This document shows, piece by piece, positions 15,493 to 22,453 of a stretch of 42,737 nt of DNA. The position numbers and the translations under genes were made by a program. Every line of letters starts with the position of its first letter. The first letter of the stretch is position 1. The DNA comes from a virus: positions 1 through 42,737 of the IMG/VR virus record IMGVR_UViG_3300034082_002367; one strand, 5' to 3'. Below the pieces are notes generated by a model that had not been told where the DNA came from, searched no databases, and was given only the letters and a program-made list of their open reading frames with translations.

Positions 15493-15499
15493 GTATAAA
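15493..15499 (+). promoter_or_regulatory. Possible promoter GTATAAA
   Basis: GTATAAA lies 24 bases before the lipoprotein start, in the gap after the HAD gene. It matches the early-type -10 element except at the last base. Confidence 0.3.
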
Positions 15500-15523
15500 A
15501 TATTAAAATAAGTTCATTTAAAC

Positions 15524-15808
15524 ATGAAATTAATATATTCTATCACCTCTATTCTTATTCTAGCATCTTGTAGTTCAGCCAGACCTGTTATATGTACAGA
15601 TAGAAAGGAAGTAACCTTAACTTGGAAAGATTCAAAATCTGAATCTATCGATGTGTATATTGAAAATTCATTATCAATTCCTAATATTCCATGTAAAGGA
15701 GAAACCCGATTTACCATGTACGATGCTTCTCCTGGAGATTATACGTTCGTGTTTAAATCAGATGGAAAAGTGATTGAAAAGAAGAGAATTATCGTAGTCG
15801 ATAAATAA
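15524..15808 (+). CDS. Small lipoprotein
   Basis: 94 residues. Residues 1-15 are a lipoprotein signal peptide ending in the lipobox LASC, with Cys16 as the lipidated residue, followed by Ser-Ser. The mature part is a small beta-rich domain (VTLTWKDSKSESIDVYIENS) of about 78 residues. It is likely anchored in the inner or outer membrane of the Gram-negative host. Phage lipoproteins of this kind often act in superinfection exclusion or lysis; no direct evidence here. It has its own promoter-like element. Confidence 0.8.
   Translation: MKLIYSITSILILASCSSARPVICTDRKEVTLTWKDSKSESIDVYIENSLSIPNIPCKGETRFTMYDASPGDYTFVFKSDGKVIEKKRIIVVDK
15801..15808 (+). promoter_or_regulatory. Late-type promoter ATAAATAA
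   Basis: ATAAATAA overlaps the end of the lipoprotein gene. If used, it starts an RNA near 15814 with a leader of about 100 bases in front of the zinc-ribbon gene, the only long leader seen. Confidence 0.45.
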
Positions 15809-15821
15809 TAAAAATAAGTCT

Positions 15822-15895
15822 GGGGAGCCAAACTTACGTTTGCATCGGGTCCAAGCCCTTGAGTGTTTAAGTAACACGAAGATGTAAGCTTAATT
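15822..15895 (+). ncRNA. Candidate structured 5' leader RNA
   Basis: The leader before the zinc-ribbon gene can fold: CTTAC (15833-15837) and CATC (15843-15846) pair with GATGTAAG (15881-15888), enclosing GGG/CCC (15847-15858) and a perfect GTGTT/AACAC hairpin with a 5-base loop (15863-15877). GGGGAGCCA (15822-15830) is the exact complement of TGGCTCCCC after the gene (16671-16679). It is not a tRNA: acceptor pairing and T-loop are missing. Confidence 0.4.
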
Positions 15896-15912
15896 AAAAA
15901 AACCAGAAAATT

Positions 15913-16662
15913 ATGTACAATGCAACATGCTTTGACCCTACTGCTCACATTGCAGTAAACAGAAATCGCCTTAAAAAATACGGCGAAACAGTCTATCTAA
16001 AGAGCGGAACTCATTTTGAGATCGAGCTCTTTAATCCCAAAACAACAAAGGTCCTTGCTAAGATCTACCTCGATGGAGTCTCAATCTCCGATGCAGGAAT
16101 AGTGATCAAACCAGGACAAAGAGCCTTCCTAGAGAGATGGATCGATGAACCTAAAAAGTTCTTATTTGAGACCTATGAAGTTGATAAAACCTACAAGCTA
16201 GTCGCGGAAGCAATTAAACTCAATGGCCGAGTACGAGTCGAGTTTTATGATCAAGTGATTCCATCATCGAGTTTGACGGTTTTTCCAATTAACTCAACAT
16301 GGACGTATGATCCTATGAGTCAACCGGTTTATGGAGGAACAACTCAAAACCAAATTTATTTTACGTCGTCGGTCGGAGGATCTAATGATATCATTGGACA
16401 GAATAGTTCAATCAATGCAAATCTAAACATGAATTTCATGGAGACAGGTCGCTCTGAAAAGGGAGAAAGATCCGACCAAGGATTCACGACTGATGATTCT
16501 TCCTTCAATGGGTGGACCTGTAATACAGTTCACTTGCAGATCTTACCAGAATCTCAAAAACCAGTAGAAGTAAAAGAGATCAGAAACTACTGCACTGATT
16601 GTGGATCTCGTCTTAAAAAATCAAGTTGGAAGTTCTGTCCATCGTGCGGAACTAAGATTTAA
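15913..16662 (+). CDS. Zinc-ribbon protein, abundant virion-protein-like
   Basis: 249 residues. Residues 1-110 form a beta-rich domain with regular, high-quality codon use (MYNATCFDPTAHIAVNRNRL). The middle is rich in Ser, Asn, Gly and Thr, like a flexible linker or fibre segment. The C-terminus has CTDCGSRLKKSSWKFCPSCG, a four-Cys zinc ribbon (CxxC-x13-CxxC). Related large-phage proteins with the same N-terminal domain and zinc ribbon are known only as unknowns. Late promoter, structured leader and flanking inverted repeat point to a strongly regulated late product. No capsid leader. Confidence 0.6.
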   Translation: MYNATCFDPTAHIAVNRNRLKKYGETVYLKSGTHFEIELFNPKTTKVLAKIYLDGVSISDAGIVIKPGQRAFLERWIDEPKKFLFETYEVDKTYKLVAEAIKLNGRVRVEFYDQVIPSSSLTVFPINSTWTYDPMSQPVYGGTTQNQIYFTSSVGGSNDIIGQNSSINANLNMNFMETGRSEKGERSDQGFTTDDSSFNGWTCNTVHLQILPESQKPVEVKEIRNYCTDCGSRLKKSSWKFCPSCGTKI

Positions 16663-16667
16663 AACAA

Positions 16668-16688
16668 GGGTGGCTCCCCGGATTTTTA
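16668..16688. terminator. Possible weak bidirectional terminator
   Basis: GGG-tggct-CCC is followed by ATTTTT on the plus strand and, read from the minus strand, by TTGTTTT. It lies between two convergent genes. The stem is only three to four pairs, so the call is tentative; the same bases can instead pair with 15822-15830. Confidence 0.3.
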
Positions 16689-17060
16689 ATCATATAAGAT
16701 AGCAAAAGGAGTTTTTTGTTCGTCTACTAATATCTGAAGTATATAAATTTTGCGATCCTTATCATCTGTTATGTAACCAGGAGAGAGTGAAAGCGCTCTT
16801 TTTCTAGCTTCTGATACATAAGTTTGAACTTGAGAATTGGCATCCTCTGCTAATCCAAATGGATCCATTTCAAATTCAAATAGGTATTTTTCTATATCTA
16901 ATCCAAAATTAAGTTCGCCTAAAACTTCTCCTTTTTTAGTTAAAAGCGTTAATTTAACTTGATTGATCGCGGCTTCTAAGTCATTATATACTTCCGCTTG
17001 ATCTGGAACAAAATCCGGATCTAGATCATCTACCATATAAAAATCTCTAATGTTTCCCAT
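16686..17060 (-). CDS. T4 gp25-like baseplate wedge protein
   Basis: 124 residues, the usual length of the gp25/GpW-like family. KKGEVLGELNFGLDIEKYLFE carries the conserved T-x-x-GE...FG-hydrophobic core, and the following EDANSQVQTYVSEARKRAL helix and the final beta-strands match the family layout. In T4 gp25 sits in the baseplate wedge near the sheath and helps start sheath polymerisation, so the phage should have a contractile tail. It is the last gene of a late minus-strand operon starting at 19734 and is one base from its upstream neighbour. Confidence 0.8.
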   Translation of the reverse strand: MGNIRDFYMVDDLDPDFVPDQAEVYNDLEAAINQVKLTLLTKKGEVLGELNFGLDIEKYLFEFEMDPFGLAEDANSQVQTYVSEARKRALSLSPGYITDDKDRKIYILQILVDEQKTPFAILYD

Positions 17061-17061
17061 A

Positions 17062-17547
17062 TTATGCCCAAGGGTTTATATTTATTCCAAGCTCTCTTAA
17101 AGTCTTCATAGCATCCTGTTCTTCAGCAGAAAGCGGGCTCATCTGACTTTCAGTCTTGATTTTTCCTTCCTCTTTAAGCCGATCAAAATGTCTAATCAAC
17201 GCAGTATCAGTTAGCACCCATCTGCCAATATCATTCCTTTTACAATATTGAGTAAGTATCCCAAGCCTTGATCTTCCCATTCCTTGTAAGAACGTTGCGT
17301 ATCTTCCTCTGTGCTCAGTCGCCTGATACTTTTCTCCTAAAACATCTTCGATCATGTATTTTAAAATATCGCTATACGACCTTCCGTGATCTTCTGAAGC
17401 ATATATGTATTTTAAGATTTTATATTTTAAAGTGTCTCCACTTATTCTTACTCGAGAAGGTCCAGTTAATCTAAAATCAACTGGATCAGTTTTGACCCAT
17501 TTCTCTTCTGATTCTGCTATAAACTGAGTAAAAGATCTGGCTTTCAT
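17062..17547 (-). CDS. Leader-bearing winged-helix-like protein
   Basis: 161 residues. The N-terminus MKARSFTQFIAES contains FTQFIAE, nearly identical to the T4 capsid-targeting YQEFIAE; cleavage is expected after Glu12. Residues 40-130 are helical and basic with RGRYATFLQGMGRSRLGIL and a terminal GRWVLTD that looks like the wing of a winged-helix DNA-binding fold. The tail is a short acidic helix. A DNA-binding protein packaged with the genome is a reasonable but unproven reading. A poorly spaced ATAAATAA (17553-17560) is just upstream. Confidence 0.65.
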   Translation of the reverse strand: MKARSFTQFIAESEEKWVKTDPVDFRLTGPSRVRISGDTLKYKILKYIYASEDHGRSYSDILKYMIEDVLGEKYQATEHRGRYATFLQGMGRSRLGILTQYCKRNDIGRWVLTDTALIRHFDRLKEEGKIKTESQMSPLSAEEQDAMKTLRELGININPWA

Positions 17548-17559
17548 ATTTATTATTTA

Positions 17560-18294
17560 TTATTGACGATGCATCCACATCCAGTCGGTGGTATTTTCTC
17601 CTTTCATCATAGTATTAACAGCTTCCATCTCTTTTTCAGCGGTTGCAACAATGCTTTGATAATTTAAGGTGATGTCTCCAGGTAATTGATAATTAAAGGT
17701 CTGTAGCATATGAGCCAGTCTTACTTTAGCATGGGCTCTCACATATCTTTGAAACATCTCATCTTCGTATAATTTATCCCGGTCTATCTTTTTAAGTATC
17801 TTCGCTACTGCGTTCACTCTAGGGGTTCTTCCTACCACTCCTAAGAGATTGGTATTTCTATTGTAGTCATATGCAATAGTATCTAAGATAAGCCCTCGGG
17901 TTAAATCTAGGAATGAAAATATTACGGTTCGATACATGATCGACTCTCCCATGAATGGAGTCAAATAGACTTCGGATCCGATGAACTTGCTCTCAGCAAA
18001 ATCCCGGTCCATTGTGGCAAAGATAGAGGCGCCTTTTGCCTCTTTTAGATCAGTTACGAACTGTACGCATTCAGGCAATTGTATCTGTCTGAATTTTTTA
18101 AACTGAGGATTATCAAAGAGTTCAACTGGTAATAGAAGATATCGGGGTTCAACTGCATGTCTCCAGTTATCGTAGAAAAATCTGGAATCTATCTCCAGGA
18201 TCCTCTTTAACTCTTTCTCAGGCAGCGAATAGGGAAGGGCTCCAGAAAAGGTAACCTCATCATTTATGTCCTGTATCAATTCTAACTCGGTCAT
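17560..18294 (-). CDS. Probable virion structural protein, unassigned
   Basis: 244 residues, no leader. Mixed alpha/beta with a conserved-looking LTRGLILDTIAYDYNRNTNLLG segment and a C-terminal helical third. Position in the late operon directly before a leader gene and the baseplate wedge gene suggests a head-tail or baseplate component, but I cannot match it to a named T4 protein. Confidence 0.55.
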   Translation of the reverse strand: MTELELIQDINDEVTFSGALPYSLPEKELKRILEIDSRFFYDNWRHAVEPRYLLLPVELFDNPQFKKFRQIQLPECVQFVTDLKEAKGASIFATMDRDFAESKFIGSEVYLTPFMGESIMYRTVIFSFLDLTRGLILDTIAYDYNRNTNLLGVVGRTPRVNAVAKILKKIDRDKLYEDEMFQRYVRAHAKVRLAHMLQTFNYQLPGDITLNYQSIVATAEKEMEAVNTMMKGENTTDWMWMHRQ

Positions 18295-18307
18295 CTCTTT
18301 AATTATT

Positions 18308-18748
18308 TTATAATTCCGCTCTGCTGAATCCCATTTTACCTAGATCCATTGAATAGCTATCCTTCTTCTCTTTATTCATCGATCTAAGAGCACGCTGATT
18401 CTTTTTATTGGATCGGTCATCGTGCTTGTTTGCACGCTCAATGCTTTCTCTTGCCCATCCTCTGATATCTTGAACTTTCATCTTTTTCTTCCAATCACTA
18501 TGAAAGAGTAGATTAATCGCTCTAGCAATATCTACTTCTTGAACGTTTCCGATCTTAACACTTGAATCTGAATAACGATAAGGGTTTCTTGCCCGCTTTT
18601 CATTTGCCAATTCCTGTGCGATTGCAAGTATCTGGCTGTGAATGTTTGCAACTGCTCCTCTTACCATGCCTGCAAAATTAGTAGGATAAACCACTTTTTG
18701 CTCGGTCTCATTCAGAGAAAATTGATCATATGTAGATAAGTACTTCAA
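18308..18748 (-). CDS. Leader-bearing basic protein
   Basis: 146 residues. MKYLSTYDQFSLNE fits the leader with Tyr-x-x-Phe. The mature part is basic (many Arg and Lys, with RSNKKNQRALRSMNKEKKDS near the end) and helical, which suits a nucleic-acid-binding internal protein. It follows the coiled-coil gene by two bases. Function otherwise unknown. Confidence 0.6.
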   Translation of the reverse strand: MKYLSTYDQFSLNETEQKVVYPTNFAGMVRGAVANIHSQILAIAQELANEKRARNPYRYSDSSVKIGNVQEVDIARAINLLFHSDWKKKMKVQDIRGWARESIERANKHDDRSNKKNQRALRSMNKEKKDSYSMDLGKMGFSRAEL

Positions 18749-18750
18749 AA

Positions 18751-19071
18751 TTATTGTTCTTCCGCGGTTAAAGGCTCAGCCGTTTTTACTGCATTTTTAG
18801 CCTCTTCTTCCGCCTTTATTTGTTCTTCTTTGAGCTTAACTGCATTCTCAAGGGATATAACCTTAGTATTAAGTTCATTCTTTTTCTGAACAAGATCATT
18901 TTCCATCTTGTTGATAGAAGATCTTAAGAGTCTAATCTCATCTTGTTGATTCTTGAACTGAGGATCGTCGCCTCCTAAAGTTAGTCCAGTGTCTTGTTCT
19001 TCAATTTTTCGAGTCTTAACTGCTTTACCTGCATCATTGTTAAAACTCTTAAACGATTTAACGTATCCCAT
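18751..19071 (-). CDS. Leader-bearing coiled-coil protein
   Basis: 106 residues. VKSFKSFNND is a weaker leader in which an Asn/Asp pair replaces the usual Glu. Residues 35-95 form a long heptad coiled coil (IRLLRSSINKMENDLVQKK...). A short helical rod in a late operon of leader proteins could be prohead core material, by analogy to T4 core proteins. The gene overlaps its upstream neighbour by 14 bases. Confidence 0.55.
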   Translation of the reverse strand: MGYVKSFKSFNNDAGKAVKTRKIEEQDTGLTLGGDDPQFKNQQDEIRLLRSSINKMENDLVQKKNELNTKVISLENAVKLKEEQIKAEEEAKNAVKTAEPLTAEEQ

Positions 19072-19345
19072 TTTTCTTGGTTTTTTTCTTTTTATTAAAA
19101 TCTTTATATTTTAAAATAGATCTTTTTTTCTTTTTCTTCTCTTCAGGATTAGCTCCATAATATCCTCCAGACATAAACGGAGAATTGTTCCAATGCTTAG
19201 GAACAGATGATGCTCTTCCAGTATTGATCAGACTTGGGACCGGATTTGCAACGTCAGGCTCATTTAACTGCCCTACTGGCTTTCTAACGATTGTTATTGC
19301 GCCAAATGATTCGGTCACGAACTGATCAAAATTAAATAGATTCAT
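19058..19345 (-). CDS. Leader-bearing protein with very basic C-terminus
   Basis: 95 residues. MNLFNFDQFVTES is a very good leader match (FDQFVTE). The middle is Pro/Gly/Ser/Asn-rich without fold. The last 30 residues are almost a third Lys (EEKKKKKRS, KKKKTKK), giving a polycation that could neutralise packaged DNA, as small T4 internal proteins may do. A YYGANPEEK motif resembles the YGANPDEEE and FGANPYAEE strings in two other leader genes (690 and 1684). Confidence 0.6.
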   Translation of the reverse strand: MNLFNFDQFVTESFGAITIVRKPVGQLNEPDVANPVPSLINTGRASSVPKHWNNSPFMSGGYYGANPEEKKKKKRSILKYKDFNKKKKTKKNGIR

Positions 19346-19734
19346 TAGAAATTAAAATTTTCTAAATCGTCGTCTGTTGTAGAATCAGTTGACGCGAAAT
19401 CAACCGCTGGCATTTCTGAGTCTGCAGCTGCGGCCATTGAATTAGCTGCCTGGTCTTCTGGACTAATTTGAGTTGAGCTAGTTACTGTAGGTTCCATTGC
19501 TGTTCCAGTCGGAACGTCTGAAGCCGGTGCAACATATCCAGTTCCAGCTAAAACATCTCCCGTCACTTTAGTTAAAAGAGTTCCAAGACTTTCATAGTCA
19601 GTGCTACTCATTGAATCCATAGATTCCATCTTGTCTAAAAGATCACCAACCGTCATGCTTAAGAGTTCAGGTGGATAGTTATTCATCGTATCCTGCATCT
19701 CATATATTCTTCCAATCTTCTTAAAGTTTTTCAT
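19345..19734 (-). CDS. Leader-bearing acidic protein, first gene of a late operon
   Basis: 129 residues. MKNFKKIGRIYE fits the leader, although Phe and Ile/Tyr are spaced slightly differently. The rest is Ser/Thr/Ala-rich, acidic and probably disordered, ending DDDLENFNF. A small scaffold or core role is possible. A late-type promoter lies 16 bases upstream of its ATG, and the downstream gene overlaps its final base. Confidence 0.6.
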   Translation of the reverse strand: MKNFKKIGRIYEMQDTMNNYPPELLSMTVGDLLDKMESMDSMSSTDYESLGTLLTKVTGDVLAGTGYVAPASDVPTGTAMEPTVTSSTQISPEDQAANSMAAAADSEMPAVDFASTDSTTDDDLENFNF

Positions 19735-19750
19735 AATTTATGCTTTTATT

Positions 19751-19758
19751 TTATTTAT
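19751..19758 (-). promoter_or_regulatory. Late-type promoter ATAAATAA
   Basis: ATAAATAA on the minus strand, 16 bases before the first gene of the seven-gene late operon 19734-16686. Confidence 0.6.
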
Positions 19759-19783
19759 TCTTAAAACTCAATAAATTATTCTA

Positions 19784-19790
19784 GTATAAT
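19784..19790 (+). promoter_or_regulatory. Early-type promoter GTATAAT
   Basis: GTATAAT, 16 bases before the ATG at 19807. It faces away from the late promoter at 19751-19758 inside a 72-base divergent gap. Confidence 0.5.
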
Positions 19791-19806
19791 AGTAAAAAAT
19801 CAATAA

Positions 19807-20022
19807 ATGGAACAAGACATTAAAAAATATCTTGATAATCTAGAAAGAGAGACCCTTGATAAATTAGAGCAGATTAAATATAATGTTTCAAGATTGCCTT
19901 ATAAAGATCCAAGAGTTAGAATTTCAATCTTAAATCTGGTCAATGAGGAATTGGGAGATGTTTTATTAAATTGGGAAGATCAAAATGTTCCAGACTTTGA
20001 CTTTAATGATGATTTAGACTAA
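19807..20022 (+). CDS. Small acidic helical protein
   Basis: 71 residues with a helical first half (LDNLERETLDKLEQIKYNVSRL) and an acidic tail DFDFNDDLD. Directly behind a GTATAAT promoter; its stop overlaps the next start by one base. No family recognised. Confidence 0.55.
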   Translation: MEQDIKKYLDNLERETLDKLEQIKYNVSRLPYKDPRVRISILNLVNEELGDVLLNWEDQNVPDFDFNDDLD

Positions 20023-20231
20023 TGAAAAAGAGCATAATAGACTGGGACTTGCATCAAATGCTGATGTCTAAAAAGAAAACTTTCACCTTCTGTATAGGAA
20101 TAGGATTAAATCAATTTTTTCCTGAGTATATTACTCTAGAATTTAAAAAGGCGAATCAAGTAGAGGAAATAATTTCCTATTCTGATTTTATCAGTAAATA
20201 TGGAGAATTAAAATCAAAAAGAAGTAAATAA
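20022..20231 (+). CDS. Small protein of unknown function
   Basis: 69 residues, overlapping the previous stop by one base. Alpha/beta, basic C-terminus (KSKRSK). No motif recognised. Confidence 0.5.
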   Translation: MKKSIIDWDLHQMLMSKKKTFTFCIGIGLNQFFPEYITLEFKKANQVEEIISYSDFISKYGELKSKRSK

Positions 20232-20244
20232 TAAAAAAATTAAA

Positions 20245-20400
20245 ATGAAAAAGATAATTATTCTTATTATTATATCTTCGATATTAATTTCCTGTAAATC
20301 TTCTAAGGCCGGATGCGATGCTTATGGATCGGTAAAGTCTCAAGAAAACCAAGTAACGGATTTTTGTATAATAAATTATGATAATAGCAGTAGATTTTGA
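20245..20400 (+). CDS. Very small lipoprotein (51 residues)
   Basis: Residues 1-15 are a Lys-Lys start, an Ile/Leu-rich hydrophobic core and the lipobox LISC, so Cys16 is probably lipidated. The mature peptide of about 36 residues (CKSSKAGCDAYGSVKSQ) has a second Cys. Its end overlaps the HAD gene by 23 bases. The lipobox, position between co-oriented genes and A-rich upstream region make it convincing. Located three genes before the endolysin, so a spanin-like role is conceivable but unsupported. Confidence 0.6.
   Translation: MKKIIILIIISSILISCKSSKAGCDAYGSVKSQENQVTDFCIINYDNSSRF
20366..20372 (+). promoter_or_regulatory. Early-type promoter GTATAAT, leaderless spacing
   Basis: GTATAAT, five bases, then ATG at 20378: the same arrangement as at 4306. 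It lies inside the end of the small lipoprotein gene. Confidence 0.5.
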
Positions 20401-20752
20401 CGGAACCTGCGTGACTCATGATTTTCCTCATGTAGGAAAAGATATCGGAGCAGTTCCAGTATTAAAAGAATTAGTAGAAGCAGGCAATCAATTGATTCTG
20501 TGGACGATGAGAGACGAAAAGTATTTAGCTGCCGCTCTTAGATGGTGCTCAGAAAATGAGATTCGCCTCTATTCATATCAAAGAAATCCAACTCAGGATC
20601 GATGGACCAGATCTCCAAAATGCTATGCTGAGCTCTATATTGATGATGCTGCATTAGGATGCCCTCTGAAGATTGATCCTAAATTATCAGACCGTCCATT
20701 TGTAGATTGGGAACAAGTAAGAGAAGAACTTGTAAACATTGGAGCTCTATGA
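20378..20752 (+). CDS. HAD-like hydrolase
   Basis: 124 residues. Motif I is AVDFDGTCV (Asp6 and Asp8), motif II LWTMRDEK near residue 41, and a late ELYIDDAALG provides the acidic metal-binding motif IV. Related single-domain HAD proteins are frequent in Bacteroidota phages. Likely a small-molecule or nucleotide phosphatase in the cytoplasm. It is followed by a gene with ATGA overlap. Confidence 0.8.
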   Translation: MIIAVDFDGTCVTHDFPHVGKDIGAVPVLKELVEAGNQLILWTMRDEKYLAAALRWCSENEIRLYSYQRNPTQDRWTRSPKCYAELYIDDAALGCPLKIDPKLSDRPFVDWEQVREELVNIGAL

Positions 20753-21144
20753 CCTATGCTAATTTTATCGAACTGATGCTCACTTATAAGAAGTTAAATG
20801 AGGATCTATCTGAACTCTATAATATGGGGTTCGACCTGATGGAGGGCAAATATAAAGTATCTGAATTGACTTCTAAACTCTTTCTCAGTTCTTTTAAATC
20901 ACATTATACTGAGGCTGGGATCGAATGGATCGACTGGTTTATCTGGGAAAATGATTGGGGACAACGTGACTGGTCTAAAATCAGAACTTTTGATCCTGCA
21001 ACTGGCAAAATTCAGGATAGAGGGGACCTGGATCCTCTAGGCAATTACGGTGCAAAGGACGAGAATGGCAATCCAATATGCTATTCTCATGAAACCCTTT
21101 GGGAACATCTTCAAGCAAACCACTTAATTAAAAATAACCTATAA
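20749..21144 (+). CDS. Small protein of unknown function
   Basis: 131 residues from the ATG at 20749, which gives a four-base ATGA overlap with the HAD gene; an upstream ATG at 20707 is rejected for its 46-base overlap. Acidic and aromatic, Trp-rich middle (EWIDWFIWENDWGQRDW). Phage proteins of this look are common (about 130 residues, ending HETLWEHL) without known function. Confidence 0.55.
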   Translation: MTYANFIELMLTYKKLNEDLSELYNMGFDLMEGKYKVSELTSKLFLSSFKSHYTEAGIEWIDWFIWENDWGQRDWSKIRTFDPATGKIQDRGDLDPLGNYGAKDENGNPICYSHETLWEHLQANHLIKNNL

Positions 21145-21147
21145 ATT

Positions 21148-22023
21148 ATGGTACTAAAAAAAGGAAGCAAGGGTCCAGCTGTCGTAACCCTTCAAGAGTT
21201 TTTAAAAATCACAGCAGATGGGGATTTCGGTCCTAAAACTGAATCAGCAGTAAAAAGCTATCAGAAAAAACACGGTTTAACGGTAGATGGTGTGGTAGGT
21301 CCTAGAACATGGGCCCACATGGGAATACTAAACACTGACAATTCAGAAAACATTGAAGTTGGAAGTGCCCTTCAGATTAAAAAGCACTACATGCCTCCTG
21401 GAACCTATTTCGCAGGGCCTGTTAAAAAGCAATGGATCTTCTTACATCACACTGCAGGTTGGGAAAATCCTTATCAAGTAGCTGATATGTGGGCCAGAGA
21501 CAGTCGCGGTAATGTCGCTACTGAATTTATATTAGGAGGACCTTCAGTTAGAAACGGAGATACTAAATTCGACGGAGATCTGGTTCAATGTTTTCCAGAA
21601 GGAGGATACGGCTGGCATACTGGAACTGGAAACTCAGTAATGCATCGAAACTCAGTAGCAATCGAAGTCTGTAACATGGGTCAAATTGTTAACGGTAAGA
21701 CCTACGTAAACAGTCCAGCAGATCCTAATCAGGTAGTAAAATTAGCAAAGCCTTTCAGAGGATTCCAGTCTTGGCACCGATATTCAGACGAGCAGATCCG
21801 AGTTTTAAAGAATTGGATTCTATACTGTGCTAACAAGTACAACATCGATCCTAGAGTAGGTTTAATAGAATATGTAAGAGCTAAAGGTGCTGATGGTTTT
21901 GATGTATTGGATCTAGCTAGAGCTGAAAAAACTCCAGGAATGTATTCTCATACTAATGTTATCAGAGGTAAAGTGGATATGTTTCCTCAACAGGAGTTAA
22001 TCGATATGTTATTATCAATCTAA
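21148..22023 (+). CDS. Endolysin: N-acetylmuramoyl-L-alanine amidase with PG-binding domain
   Basis: 291 residues. Residues 4-58 are a peptidoglycan-binding module (LKKGSKGPAVVTLQEFL, DGDFGPKTESAVKSYQKKHG, DGVVGPRTW). Residues about 90-235 are an Amidase_2 (type 2 zinc amidase) domain: FLHHTAGW (zinc His at 100), GWHTGTGN and a late SWHRYSDEQ. The enzyme cuts the bond between MurNAc and the peptide stem and releases progeny from the Gram-negative host. No signal peptide, so a holin is expected elsewhere. The small secreted protein downstream may take part in lysis. Confidence 0.93.
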   Translation: MVLKKGSKGPAVVTLQEFLKITADGDFGPKTESAVKSYQKKHGLTVDGVVGPRTWAHMGILNTDNSENIEVGSALQIKKHYMPPGTYFAGPVKKQWIFLHHTAGWENPYQVADMWARDSRGNVATEFILGGPSVRNGDTKFDGDLVQCFPEGGYGWHTGTGNSVMHRNSVAIEVCNMGQIVNGKTYVNSPADPNQVVKLAKPFRGFQSWHRYSDEQIRVLKNWILYCANKYNIDPRVGLIEYVRAKGADGFDVLDLARAEKTPGMYSHTNVIRGKVDMFPQQELIDMLLSI

Positions 22024-22028
22024 ATTAT

Positions 22029-22265
22029 ATGAAACGTCTAGTATTTTTAATTGGAATGTTAGGATCCACCTGCTTTTCTCAAAGCATAGAGACTAATATT
22101 TCACTCTCTTCGGAAAATAGAGATACTCTGTGGCTAATTAATGATGACCTGGGAAAGTCTATAGCCTTGTCATGGGAAATTGGAATGCAGAGTTCACATC
22201 CAAAACCGGTAATTATATTGGTAGATAATCTGCCTTATAGAAGAAGAAAAAAAAGGGATCATTAG
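22029..22265 (+). CDS. Small exported protein downstream of the endolysin
   Basis: 78 residues. The first 18 form a signal peptide (basic start, hydrophobic core, Cys/Phe/Ser before a probable cut at CFS-QS). The mature part is a short beta-rich chain ending in RRRKKRDH. It begins five bases after the endolysin and ends in the terminator, so it is part of the lysis transcript; spanin or inhibitor functions are possible but not shown. Confidence 0.6.
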   Translation: MKRLVFLIGMLGSTCFSQSIETNISLSSENRDTLWLINDDLGKSIALSWEIGMQSSHPKPVIILVDNLPYRRRKKRDH

Positions 22266-22276
22266 ATCCCTTTTTT
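22249..22276. terminator. Strong bidirectional terminator
   Basis: AAAAAAGGGATC (22249-22260) pairs with GATCCCTTTTTT (22265-22276) over 12 perfect pairs around ATTA. It overlaps the last codons of the plus-strand exported gene and the stop of the minus-strand basic gene, and can stop both. Confidence 0.85.
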
Positions 22277-22421
22277 ATTTTCCCTGTCCTTTATAGAACT
22301 TGGTATAATTCTTACTTGACTTTAATTTTGAACTTTTAGACTTGGCATGAACTCCAGGTCTTTTCTTTTTGGTGCTGATTTTGATCTGAGAAACCGAAGA
22401 TCCTATTTTTACTTTTGCCAT
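22275..22421 (-). CDS. Small very basic protein (48 residues)
   Basis: A 48-residue frame from the ATG at 22421, ending in the terminator. It is packed with Lys, Ser and Arg (KKKRPGVHAKSKSSKLKSSKN) and ends YKGQGK. The pattern VHAK..SK.K.SKNY...Y.GQG is a widespread short protein of T4-like and other large phages, whose function is not established; nucleic-acid binding is plausible from charge. It is in the late minus-strand orientation. Confidence 0.7.
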   Translation of the reverse strand: MAKVKIGSSVSQIKISTKKKRPGVHAKSKSSKLKSSKNYTKFYKGQGK

Positions 22422-22453
22422 CTAATTATATTTTTTTAATTATATATTAGATT

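Noticed and set aside
15822-15900. A tRNA-like fold in the leader
   Set aside because: Acceptor pairing, T-loop consensus and anticodon arm are missing; the structure is better described as a leader fold.
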